Positions 1 through 5,412 of a stretch of 7,315 nt of DNA are shown here, one piece after another. The position numbers and the translations under genes are program-made. The stretch is from Acidobacteriota bacterium. GTDB lineage: Bacteria; Acidobacteriota; Aminicenantia; Aminicenantales; Saccharicenantaceae. Positions within the stretch are counted from its first letter, which is position 1. Each line of letters begins with the position of its first letter. The stretch covers positions 1-7,315 of the forward strand of contig DMVN01000255.1 of NCBI GenBank assembly GCA_003476685.1. Direction: 5' to 3'. The notes beneath the pieces are model-generated. The model did no database searches. It saw nothing but the letters and a program-made list of their open reading frames with translations, and was not told where the DNA came from.

Positions 1-269
1 CCCATAACTTCCCGCCAGTGCTTGATGGCATTCTCCTTCTCGAGCAGCAGAACCACCACCCGACCTGAAGACATAAAATCGGTCAGGCTCTCGTAAAACG
101 GCTTGTCCTTGTGGACATAATAAAATTTCTGGGCTTCTTCTTTGGTCAGGTGCAACATTTTTAGCCCCAGGATTTCAAAGCCCTCGTCTTCTATTCTCTG
201 AATGATCCTTCCCACCACCCTTTTCTTGACAGCATCAGGCTTGATGATGGCCAGCGTTCTTTCTACCAT
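1..269 (-). CDS. ndk: Nucleoside diphosphate kinase, N-terminal 89 residues (cut by window edge)
   Basis: This enzyme moves the gamma phosphate of ATP onto nucleoside diphosphates through a phosphohistidine intermediate and balances NTP and dNTP pools in the cytoplasm. The reverse-strand translation starts MVERTLAIIKPDAV, the canonical Ndk beginning with the conserved lysine (Lys10) of the IIKPDAV motif. Further family landmarks are GRIIQRIEDEGFEI at about 20-33, the YYVHKDKPFY segment at about 50-59, the SSGRVVVLLLE strand and the conserved arginine of the WREVM segment near residue 86. The family is about 135-150 residues long, so roughly a third is missing, including the catalytic histidine near residue 115, which lies outside the window. 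The ATG at 269 is preceded by AAAGAGGT at 275-282 with a 5-nt spacer. A divergent promoter and a leader inverted repeat lie upstream. Identification is nearly certain from sequence alone. Confidence 0.97.
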   Translation of the reverse strand, partial: MVERTLAIIKPDAVKKRVVGRIIQRIEDEGFEILGLKMLHLTKEEAQKFYYVHKDKPFYESLTDFMSSGRVVVLLLEKENAIKHWREVM

Positions 270-290
270 TATTAACCTCTTTACAGAACA

Positions 291-311
291 TTCTGGACCC
301 CTGGTCCGGAA
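291..311. repeat. Inverted repeat in the ndk leader
   Basis: Two 9-base arms (291-299 and 303-311) around a 3-base centre are complementary except at one position. The core GGACC-CCT-GGTCC is perfect. It lies between the predicted ndk transcription start and the ribosome binding site, so it could be a 5' mRNA hairpin or a dimeric operator. There is no T-tract after it in either direction, so it does not look like a terminator. Confidence 0.5.
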
Positions 312-316
312 ACTTA

Positions 317-345
317 GATATACTTCAAAAAAAAACGGCGGTCAA
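317..345 (-). promoter_or_regulatory. Predicted sigma70-type promoter of ndk
   Basis: Read on the minus strand, a TTGACC -35 hexamer (345-340) and a TATATC -10 hexamer (322-317) are separated by exactly 17 bp, the optimal spacing. A start of transcription near 310 would give a leader of about 40 nt that contains the inverted repeat at 291-311 and the Shine-Dalgarno at 275-282. The spacer holds a run of nine T. Inferred from pattern only. Confidence 0.6.
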
Positions 346-380
346 CTGCCCGGCAATTTAGTTATGGCCATCCACTCCTT

Positions 381-400
381 CTGCCTTATGCTGCCTTATG
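381..400. repeat. Perfect tandem duplication of a 10-mer
   Basis: CTGCCTTATG occurs twice back to back at 381-390 and 391-400 in the divergent ndk/QueG-like intergenic region. It lies upstream of both predicted promoters. It may be a replication-slippage duplication; two adjacent protein sites one helical turn apart is a weaker alternative. Confidence 0.6.
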
Positions 401-428
401 GTCTTTTCCCTGAAGACGAACCGCCCTT

Positions 429-457
429 TTGACTTCTACTGCCGGTGACAATAAAAT
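429..457 (+). promoter_or_regulatory. Predicted sigma70-type promoter of the QueG-like gene, implying a leaderless mRNA
   Basis: TTGACT at 429-434 and TAAAAT at 452-457 are separated by exactly 17 bp, each matching its consensus hexamer at five of six positions. Transcription would be expected to start about 6-8 nt beyond the -10, at 463-465, while the only usable ATG is at 467. The transcript would carry almost no leader, which fits the lack of a Shine-Dalgarno at normal distance before that ATG. Confidence 0.6.
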
Positions 458-466
458 AGTGAAATC

Positions 467-1189
467 ATGGACAAAGACCCCAATTCTTTTGATTATGAAC
501 TTCTGAAAAAATTTTGCCTGGAAGAACTCGGGCTAGATCTTTTTGGCGTGGCCGACATCAGGGAAATTCGCCAGACATTCGCTTTATCCTCCAGCGTGAC
601 CGGGCGTTATGACTATGCCATTTCCCTCGGGAAAGAGGTCTTGCTCTCAGTTCTGGATGATATCCAGGAGGCGCCGACTTCACTCTATTTCCATCATTAT
701 CGCCAGCTCAATTCCTATCTTGACCGGGCGGCCCTGCAGCTTTCTTCCTGGATAAACGCTCGGGGCTACCTGGCTTTGCCCGTGGCGGCTTCTCAGGTTA
801 CTGACTGGAAAAATCAAAAGGCCCATCTCTCTCATAAGAAGATTGGCCAGCTGGCGGGTCTGGGCTGGCTTGGCCGGAATAATCTTCTTGTTAACCCGGT
901 TCTGGGAGCCCGCTTCCGGCTGGTCACGGTCCTTACCAACTGGCCGCTGAAAACGGACACCCCTCTTCCTTTCGGCTGCGGTGATTGCCATCGCTGTCAG
1001 GCTGTTTGTCCTGCCGGCGCCATTAAAGATAACCAGGGCGATTTTGACCACCTAGCCTGTTTTGCCAAGCTGAAAGAATTCCGGGACAGGGGTCTGGTTG
1101 GTCAGTACATATGCGGGATTTGCGTCAAGGCATGCTATGGAAGCCGGCGGCTGGAAGATATAATCGCCAAAGGGAAAAACAAACCTTAA
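467..1189 (+). CDS. Short QueG-like protein with a double [4Fe-4S] cluster domain
   Basis: This 240-residue cytoplasmic protein has no signal peptide. Residues 130-160 carry the AGLGWLGRNNLLVNP signature and following segment shared with epoxyqueuosine reductase (COG1600). Cluster motif 1 is C171-x2-C174-x2-C177-x3-C181-P; cluster 2 uses C198, C216, C219 and C223. QueG itself reduces epoxyqueuosine in tRNA with cobalamin, but is about 310-380 residues long. Here the C-terminal HEAT-type region is absent, and the QueG segment with the catalytic aspartate (D-x-x-P-x-x-E-R type) is replaced by a HLSHKKIGQ stretch at 120-128. It therefore belongs to a QueG paralogue family of unknown substrate, and I would not name it queG. 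The ATG at 467 is the only ATG downstream of an in-frame TAA at 452-454 that keeps the conserved N-terminus. It has no good Shine-Dalgarno and follows a strong promoter by about 10 bp. It is convergent with the GyrI-like gene. Confidence 0.92.
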   Translation: MDKDPNSFDYELLKKFCLEELGLDLFGVADIREIRQTFALSSSVTGRYDYAISLGKEVLLSVLDDIQEAPTSLYFHHYRQLNSYLDRAALQLSSWINARGYLALPVAASQVTDWKNQKAHLSHKKIGQLAGLGWLGRNNLLVNPVLGARFRLVTVLTNWPLKTDTPLPFGCGDCHRCQAVCPAGAIKDNQGDFDHLACFAKLKEFRDRGLVGQYICGICVKACYGSRRLEDIIAKGKNKP

Positions 1190-1223
1190 GAAACCTGGGC
1201 CACAAGGCGATTCAGGCTGATTC

Positions 1224-1243
1224 CGGGGCCCGACCTGGCCCCG
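1224..1243. terminator. GC hairpin between convergent genes, weak bidirectional terminator candidate
   Basis: A perfect 7-bp inverted repeat (CGGGGCC at 1224-1230 and GGCCCCG at 1237-1243) with a 6-nt loop sits in the 78-bp gap between the stop codons of the QueG-like and GyrI-like genes. Its position suits termination in both directions. Neither side has a proper run of T, only a pyrimidine-rich stretch on the plus side, so classical intrinsic termination is doubtful. Confidence 0.4.
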
Positions 1244-1267
1244 CTGTTACCCTTCTCTTATTTCGCC

Positions 1268-1843
1268 CTATCTCTTCCTGCAGGCTATCCAGATTTCGGT
1301 TTTTAACCCACTGGCACTGACCCGGGACGGGTCGGGGTCAAGATACCTCTCCAGAATGGGACCGCTCTGGGCATACCCGTTGGCTTCCAGCCATTCCTGC
1401 ATTTTCAAGATGGTTTCGCCGGCTTTGTCATAAGGTCCCTGGTGGACGCTGACAGCGACTGTGGTAAAGGACCAGACTTTCTTCTCCAGCGGCGCAAGAA
1501 CCTGCACCTGTTCACTTATGGGGAAGCCGATTTCCCAGCGCATTTTTTCTGGGTCCGTCAGTTCGGGGTCGCCGTAATAGATGCCAATCATTGGACCGGC
1601 GGGCAAAATATTCTGAATTTGCATGTTTTGCATCAGTTCGCCAAGCACAGCTTCAAGCTCGGAGAACGAACCTTCGCGGCTAAGACAACAATAAACGAAA
1701 GGCTCAACCGTTCGGATTTCAACCTGCCCCGGCGGGGGTGGTTGTTGCTGTTTTGATGATGAAAAAGCCCGGACAAAGTTCAGACTGAATACTAACATCA
1801 AGATAAGAACAAAGATAAAAATTTTAAATTTTCTCTTTTTCAT
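1268..1843 (-). CDS. Exported GyrI-like / AraC effector-binding-domain protein
   Basis: This 191-residue protein begins with a lysine-rich n-region and a hydrophobic core (about residues 8-24) and a likely signal peptidase site after VRA26. A polar, proline-rich linker (QQQPPPP) follows. Residues about 40-190 form a GyrI-like domain, the fold of the effector-binding half of BmrR/Rob-type regulators. Landmarks are the HQGPYDK motif at 134-140, a tryptophan-containing helix (MQEWLEANGY), GPILERYLDP at 161-170 with Glu165, and the closing LKTEIW strand with Glu183. Such domains bind hydrophobic or cationic small molecules and some hydrolyse them. No DNA-binding domain is present and export rules out a direct transcription role. 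The ATG at 1843 is preceded by GAGGAGA at 1848-1854 with a 4-nt spacer. It is probably monocistronic, with a candidate promoter at 1871-1899. Substrate unknown. Confidence 0.9.
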   Translation of the reverse strand: MKKRKFKIFIFVLILMLVFSLNFVRAFSSSKQQQPPPPGQVEIRTVEPFVYCCLSREGSFSELEAVLGELMQNMQIQNILPAGPMIGIYYGDPELTDPEKMRWEIGFPISEQVQVLAPLEKKVWSFTTVAVSVHQGPYDKAGETILKMQEWLEANGYAQSGPILERYLDPDPSRVSASGLKTEIWIACRKR

Positions 1844-1870
1844 GGTTTCTCCTCTGCCTGGTTCAGATTT

Positions 1871-1899
1871 ATCTTAACATTTTAGTCGCAGCAGATAAA
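1871..1899 (-). promoter_or_regulatory. Candidate extended -10 promoter of the GyrI-like gene
   Basis: On the minus strand TAAGAT (1876-1871) is preceded by TGT, giving an extended -10 element, with a poor -35 (TTTATC, 1899-1894) 17 bp upstream. Transcription near 1864 would leave a leader of about 20 nt containing the Shine-Dalgarno. The -35 matches only three of six consensus bases, so the call rests on the extended -10 and its position. Confidence 0.4.
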
Positions 1900-1997
1900 G
1901 TTTTTCTGCGGAAGGCCTTCATAAATAGCTTCTGAGGCTGACACAGACCCTTATAAGAGTGTGATAATAAAGTAATTAAAAATAGGCCAAAAATTTT

Positions 1998-2103
1998 TCC
2001 TGCACAAAAAATGTGCAAATTACCACAACTTATTAATTTTCAGCAGTCTGGGAGATTTTTCATCCAGGATTTCCACAAGCTTTTGCACAGTAATTGTGGA
2101 AAA
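1998..2103. other. Cluster of DnaA-box-like 9-mers, possible origin of replication
   Basis: Two sites match TTWTNCACA fully: TTTTGCACA at 2081-2089 (plus) and TTTTCCACA at 2103-2095 (minus). Two match with one mismatch: ATTTCCACA at 2069-2077 (plus) and ATTTGCACA at 2020-2012 (minus). Two weaker sites end in CACA with two mismatches (1998-2006 and 2019-2027, plus). TTTCCACAA (2070-2078) and TTGTGGAAA (2094-2102) form a perfect 9-bp inverted repeat with one full box between them. T-rich sequence follows from 2105, as expected for an unwinding element. Grouped DnaA boxes beside an AT-rich stretch in a gene gap are the hallmark of bacterial oriC. No dnaA or dnaN gene is present, and a transcription factor array is the main alternative. 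Confidence 0.4.
2001..2017. repeat. Inverted repeat TGCACA-N5-TGTGCA
   Basis: Perfect 6-bp arms (2001-2006 and 2012-2017) flank an A5 spacer, immediately after an A5T5 tract at 1989-1998. Each arm is the core of a DnaA-box-like 9-mer, so the repeat is part of the cluster at 1998-2103. Alone it could also be a dimeric regulator site. Confidence 0.55.
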
Positions 2104-2132
2104 GTTTTTTCGCGAATTTTTTTGTCATTAAT

Positions 2133-2148
2133 TTTATCCTCGGATAAA
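2133..2148. repeat. AT-rich inverted repeat TTTATCC-TC-GGATAAA
   Basis: Perfect 7-bp arms with a 2-base centre lie inside the T-rich stretch to the right of the DnaA-box-like cluster. The flanks extend the symmetry imperfectly (AATT to the left, AAAATT to the right with a bulge). No T-tract follows on the minus strand, so it is not a good terminator for the peptidase gene. As DNA it would be prone to melting or extrusion. Confidence 0.5.
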
Positions 2149-2257
2149 GAAAATTATTCAGAAAAATCATGCCGCAAAAAATTCAGCCCGCGTTTTTTTT
2201 AATCTGTAAATCTTTGCTTTCTGTATTAAAAATGAAAGTACGTTTTTGACTTTTCTA

Positions 2258-4669
2258 TCATTTTTTCTTAACGTAACGGTCAAACCAGTCGATCATTTCT
2301 GCCAGCACATGAAGTGCTGATTCCCTGGCGGCATAGCCGTGGCTTTCGTAAGGCAACATTACCAGCCGGGCGGTCGCTCCAAATCCTTTCAGAGCGGCGA
2401 AGAGTCTTTCCGACTGAATGGGAAAGGTGCCGGAATTATTATCCGCTTCTCCGTGAATCAGCAGAATCGGCTCGTTGATTTTATTGGCGTACATGAAGGG
2501 TGAGACTTTCAGGTAAAGGTCCGGAGCTTCCCAGAGAGTTCGCCGTTCGTTCTGGAAACCGAATGGGGTCAGGGTGCGGTTGTAGGCGCCGCTTCTGGCA
2601 ATCCCGGCGGCAAACAGGTCAGAATGAGCCAGCAGGTTGGCCGTCATGAAGGCTCCGTAGCTGTGTCCGCCAACTCCGACCCTCCGGCGGTCGGCGATTC
2701 CCATCTGGTCCAGGGCATCGATGGCCGCTTTAGCGTTGGCCACAATCTGGGGAACAAAGGTATCATTCATCGTTTTCGGGTCCCCAACCACCGGCATCTG
2801 GGCGTTGTCCAGCACGGCGTACCCCTGGGTCAGGAAGAAAAGCTGGCTGGGACCGCGGTAGAAGGTAAAACGATAGGGGGAACCACGGACCTGGCTGGCA
2901 GTGGCCGGGTCGTTATATTCCATGGGGTAGGCCCAGACCACAACCGGCAGTCTTTCTCCCTCTTTATAGCCAGGCGGGAGATAGAGGAAACCGGAAAGCT
3001 CCAGCCCATCCTCTCGTTTATACTTAACGAGTTGCTTCCTGACAGCCGTAAGCTGCGGGGCCGGGTCGGGGAATGAAGTCAGGGCTGTTTTCTTCCTCGA
3101 TTTCAGGTCAACCAGGTAATAATTGGGCGGTACGGTCGGCGATTCAAAGCTGGTAATGATTCTATCTCTTCTGGTTCCGACAAAGGCCACAAAAACCTCA
3201 TAGACGCCTTTCTCGCAGCGGAACAGCCTGGTTTTCATCAGAGTCTTAAGATTGAATTTATCCAGGAAGGGTCGGTCGCCCTCGGGCGAAGCTCCGTTTC
3301 CGCTCAGATAGATAAAATCGCCGTCCTGAAGGGCGATACTCTGCCCGGAAGAGGTGCTAACCATGACCGGGCGGCCCGGGTCGTTGTACTGGTCCTGGGA
3401 ACTGAGGTCAAAGATTTTTCTTAATGCTCCGGGATTGGCGGCATCAAAATAATATGTGGTCCGCCAGCGCTTTTTCCACTCGTATTCAGTCACCAGCCCC
3501 TGGCCGGCTTTCCCCAGCCAGATGATTCCCTGGAATCTCTGCGGAAGCCGGAAGAGCTCGGCCGGGTCCTGGGCGAACGGAGCTTCCAGGGACAGCACCC
3601 GGTCCCTGTGGGTAGCGGGTTTCTCCGGGTCGCCGCCATCCAGGGCTTCTACCCAGGTCAGGCTGGCAGGTTTAAGGGGCTGCCACTCAGGCGAACGAGG
3701 CCCGGCTGGCACCCCGTTGCGCGGGACTTCTTCGGCGGCCGGCAGGTCGGCGATTATCTTTACCATCTGTCCCCGGCTATCCCAGATTTCCAGAGTGTGC
3801 GAAAAAGAAGAGAAGGGAACGCTGTAGGAGAAAGGCCTCTTGATTTTCTTCACCAGGAGGAATTGACCGTCGGGCGAAGGATTGACATATTGATAAATCC
3901 CAGGCGACCCGATTTTTTCCAGCTGGTTCGAGGCCAGGTCCAGCCGGTAAACCTGCACTGTGGCATAGTATTCAAAGAGTTTTTCGTCATAAGGCGTGCG
4001 CAGCAGGTCCTGGAAGGTAGCCACCTGGGCAAATTTCCCGGATGTTTCTTGAACATTCGGCCCGACAGGAACGCGCGGGGCCCTGGGCTCCGGGCCCCGG
4101 TTTTCAGGGTTGGCCGTAATCAATAAACTCCGGCTGTCGGGCATCCAGGTGAATCCGTCAGAAATCACGGCATTCATTTCCGGGCCGAAAAGTTTCCGGG
4201 TCTGGCCACTGCTGGCTTCGGCCAGCCATAACTCCAGGCCGTTGTCCAGGTGTCTCAAGAAAGCCAGGTATTTTCCGTCGGGCGACCACTTAGGCTGACT
4301 GTATCTTGGTTCTTCGGGCAGGTTAACTGTTATTTCCTGACCGCTTTTTATATCTTTAAGGACGAACTTGGTGAAGAACCTCAGGGTCTGACGGCTGTTA
4401 TCGTGCGGGGTGATTCTTATACCGGCCAGGCGGTAAAAGGGCCGGCTTAATTCCTCAATGGACGGCATGGCCTGGTAATAGCTGAGCAACATGGTCTGGC
4501 GGGAGGGGTCGAAGCTGACCTGCGGCAGGGGAGGAGCGTCCAGGATATCAACGATTTCCTTGGGCGGGAGCCGGTATGGTTCCTGGGCAGAAAGGTGAGA
4601 TATAGCCGAGGATAGAATCAATAAGACGGCCAGGGCTAAAGTCAAAAATGGTGATTTGGTTCTTTTCAC
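2258..4669 (-). CDS. Exported S9D (glutamyl endopeptidase-like) prolyl-oligopeptidase-family serine peptidase
   Basis: The mature enzyme should cleave oligopeptides outside the cytoplasm. The 803-residue product starts with KRTK, a hydrophobic core (about 8-25) and a signal peptidase site near SHLSA|QE at about 28. Residues about 75-540 are a beta-propeller, with PD40-type repeats such as WSPDGKYLAFL, WMPDSRSLLI and SPDGQFLLV. The alpha/beta hydrolase domain runs from about 547 to the end. Its triad is Ser670 in GGHSYGAFM, Asp743 in HGEADNN and His777 in ESHGYAARES. The segments GIARSGAYNRTLTPFGFQNE and SPFMYANKI closely resemble plant chloroplast glutamyl endopeptidase (MEROPS S9D), which cleaves after acidic residues; the specificity here is inferred. 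I chose the GTG at 4669 because AAGGAGG (4681-4675) precedes it by 5 nt; an in-frame ATG at 4795 would add 42 residues but lies upstream of the likely promoter. It ends in tandem stops (TGA, then TAG) and is probably a single-gene unit. Confidence 0.96.
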   Translation of the reverse strand: MKRTKSPFLTLALAVLLILSSAISHLSAQEPYRLPPKEIVDILDAPPLPQVSFDPSRQTMLLSYYQAMPSIEELSRPFYRLAGIRITPHDNSRQTLRFFTKFVLKDIKSGQEITVNLPEEPRYSQPKWSPDGKYLAFLRHLDNGLELWLAEASSGQTRKLFGPEMNAVISDGFTWMPDSRSLLITANPENRGPEPRAPRVPVGPNVQETSGKFAQVATFQDLLRTPYDEKLFEYYATVQVYRLDLASNQLEKIGSPGIYQYVNPSPDGQFLLVKKIKRPFSYSVPFSSFSHTLEIWDSRGQMVKIIADLPAAEEVPRNGVPAGPRSPEWQPLKPASLTWVEALDGGDPEKPATHRDRVLSLEAPFAQDPAELFRLPQRFQGIIWLGKAGQGLVTEYEWKKRWRTTYYFDAANPGALRKIFDLSSQDQYNDPGRPVMVSTSSGQSIALQDGDFIYLSGNGASPEGDRPFLDKFNLKTLMKTRLFRCEKGVYEVFVAFVGTRRDRIITSFESPTVPPNYYLVDLKSRKKTALTSFPDPAPQLTAVRKQLVKYKREDGLELSGFLYLPPGYKEGERLPVVVWAYPMEYNDPATASQVRGSPYRFTFYRGPSQLFFLTQGYAVLDNAQMPVVGDPKTMNDTFVPQIVANAKAAIDALDQMGIADRRRVGVGGHSYGAFMTANLLAHSDLFAAGIARSGAYNRTLTPFGFQNERRTLWEAPDLYLKVSPFMYANKINEPILLIHGEADNNSGTFPIQSERLFAALKGFGATARLVMLPYESHGYAARESALHVLAEMIDWFDRYVKKK

Positions 4670-4674
4670 TTTGT

Positions 4675-4681
4675 CCTCCTT
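4675..4681 (-). promoter_or_regulatory. Shine-Dalgarno that fixes the peptidase start
   Basis: AAGGAGG lies 5 nt upstream of the GTG at 4669 and gives a full match to the anti-Shine-Dalgarno core. The in-frame ATG codons at 4693 and 4690 sit just before it and have no comparable site. The resulting protein begins directly with a normal signal peptide, which supports the GTG start. Confidence 0.85.
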
Positions 4682-4714
4682 CTTTTTCATCATTGAATCT
4701 TGAATAAAAATATT

Positions 4715-4743
4715 TTTATAGGATATTAAAAGAATCAATGCAA
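4715..4743 (-). promoter_or_regulatory. Predicted sigma70-type promoter of the S9D peptidase gene
   Basis: On the minus strand TTGCAT (4743-4738) and TATAAA (4720-4715) are separated by 17 bp. Transcription would begin near 4708 and give a leader of about 39 nt before the GTG. A perfect 16-bp AT palindrome (4704-4719) overlaps the -10 and start site; it may help melting or may be chance in AT-rich DNA. Confidence 0.55.
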
Positions 4744-4977
4744 TAAAAAAAATAGGCAGCGGCCAGGTTGAGACTGACAACCGGGCCTTAGCCACGGAAA
4801 ATCGTTATCGAGTGTGGACAGGAATAACGAATATTGAAAGAGAAAAAAGAGTCAATAGAAAATAGAAACCAAAAAATGCCACCTTTATAAAAAAATAACC
4901 GAATTGATGATGACAGAATTACGGCGCTTGATTCTTGATACCAGGGGAAGACAACCCGCCAGCTGCTGGAGTAGTCA

Positions 4978-5412
4978 TCAATCCAGTCGGGTGACTTTGA
5001 TTCTCCCGGTAATAGCCACTGTGACCTGGTATGCTCCCTTCTCGTTTCTGATGTTTATGGTAGCCAGGCCGGAGACCGTCCCCTGGGGATAAAAGACGGG
5101 CGAATTATTGGCCGACACTTCCACTCCTTCCAGCAGCTCCCGGCTCCTGGTCAGCCAGGTTGCTTTCTGGCTGTCATATTCGGCCAGTTCGCAGACCTTC
5201 TGGCTGAGACTAACCCTGACCGGAAGCTGGCGCTGAACCGAGCGGAAACGGGCCAGAGAGAGGCTGGAATAAATTTTCCTTACGGCCACTTCCAGCTGGT
5301 GCTTTTTATTATTCAAGCTGAAAGAAGAACCGATGAGCACCAGCACGGCCACAATCGACAGAACCACAGTTGTTTCCAGCAGCGAAAAACCTGGTCGTTT
5401 CTTTGGGTTCAT
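4978..5412 (-). CDS. GspH/FimT-like pseudopilin with a type IV prepilin leader
   Basis: This 144-residue minor pseudopilin would be processed by a prepilin peptidase and take part in the tip or assembly of a type IV pilus or type II secretion pseudopilus. The leader MNPKKRPG is followed by FSLLETTVVL, with Phe+1 and Glu+5 of the mature protein (residues 9 and 13), and a hydrophobic helix to about residue 33. The C-terminal part (FYPQGTVSGLATI, then ITGRIKV) matches the GspH/FimT beta-domain pattern. GspH against FimT cannot be decided from this window. An ATG at 5427 would add five residues, but GGAGGT at 5425-5420 stands 7 nt before the ATG at 5412. That ATG overlaps the upstream stop as ATGA, so translation is probably coupled to the PilX-like gene. 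It is the last gene of the visible operon. Confidence 0.88.
   Translation of the reverse strand: MNPKKRPGFSLLETTVVLSIVAVLVLIGSSFSLNNKKHQLEVAVRKIYSSLSLARFRSVQRQLPVRVSLSQKVCELAEYDSQKATWLTRSRELLEGVEVSANNSPVFYPQGTVSGLATINIRNEKGAYQVTVAITGRIKVTRLD

Larger units (their letters stand above)
1844..2257. other. 414-bp AT-rich intergenic region
   Basis: The gap separates the start of the GyrI-like gene from the end of the peptidase gene and is much richer in A and T than its neighbours. From 1844 to about 1900 it holds the GyrI-like promoter and ribosome binding site. From 1911 to 1963 there is a 10-bp palindrome (1911-1920) and an imperfect palindrome centred on TTATAA (1944-1963). From 1989 to 2103 there are A-tracts and clustered CACA-ending 9-mers, described separately. 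From 2104 to 2257 there are repeated T runs and a 7-bp AT hairpin. No convincing small ORF, tRNA or intrinsic terminator for the peptidase gene is visible. A 63-codon ORF at 2011-2202 is made of low-complexity sequence and is not credible. Confidence 0.8.
4670..4977. other. 308-bp intergenic region between the pseudopilin operon and the peptidase gene
   Basis: The left part (4670-4743) holds the peptidase ribosome binding site and promoter. A second, weaker promoter-like pair on the minus strand starts with TTGACT at 4855-4850 but has a poor -10. The rest is purine-rich on the plus strand (about 4830-4900), then moderately GC-rich up to the pseudopilin stop. I see no intrinsic terminator with a T-tract after the pseudopilin gene, so some read-through into the peptidase gene is possible. 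No small gene is supported. Confidence 0.7.

Noticed and set aside
202..432. 76-codon plus-strand ORF
   Set aside because: It overlaps the start of ndk on the other strand and the intergenic region, and its product resembles no family I recognise.
1944..1963. Imperfect palindrome centred on TTATAA
   Set aside because: Eight of ten positions pair, but it matches no known operator and such symmetry is common in AT-rich DNA; noted only in the intergenic entry.
2171..2200. GC patch followed by eight T on the plus strand, terminator-like
   Set aside because: The GC words are direct and not inverted, so no stem forms, and no plus-strand gene ends nearby.
2011..2202. 63-codon plus-strand ORF in the AT-rich gap
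   Set aside because: It is low-complexity, lies across the DnaA-box-like cluster and lacks a Shine-Dalgarno, so it is most likely chance.
3280..4290. Recurrent CGTCGGGCGA-like DNA words in the peptidase gene
   Set aside because: They encode the SPDG/SPEG turns of repeated propeller blades, so they reflect protein repeats and not a DNA element.
2624..4450. Several plus-strand ORFs of 60-170 codons opposite the peptidase gene
   Set aside because: They are antisense shadows of a well-conserved catalytic and propeller sequence, with no ribosome binding sites or recognisable domains.
4803..4829. CGTTAT/ATAACG inverted repeat enclosing TGTGGACAG
   Set aside because: The arms are only six bases with a 15-bp spacer and the inner 9-mer is a poor DnaA-box match, so it does not extend the origin candidate.
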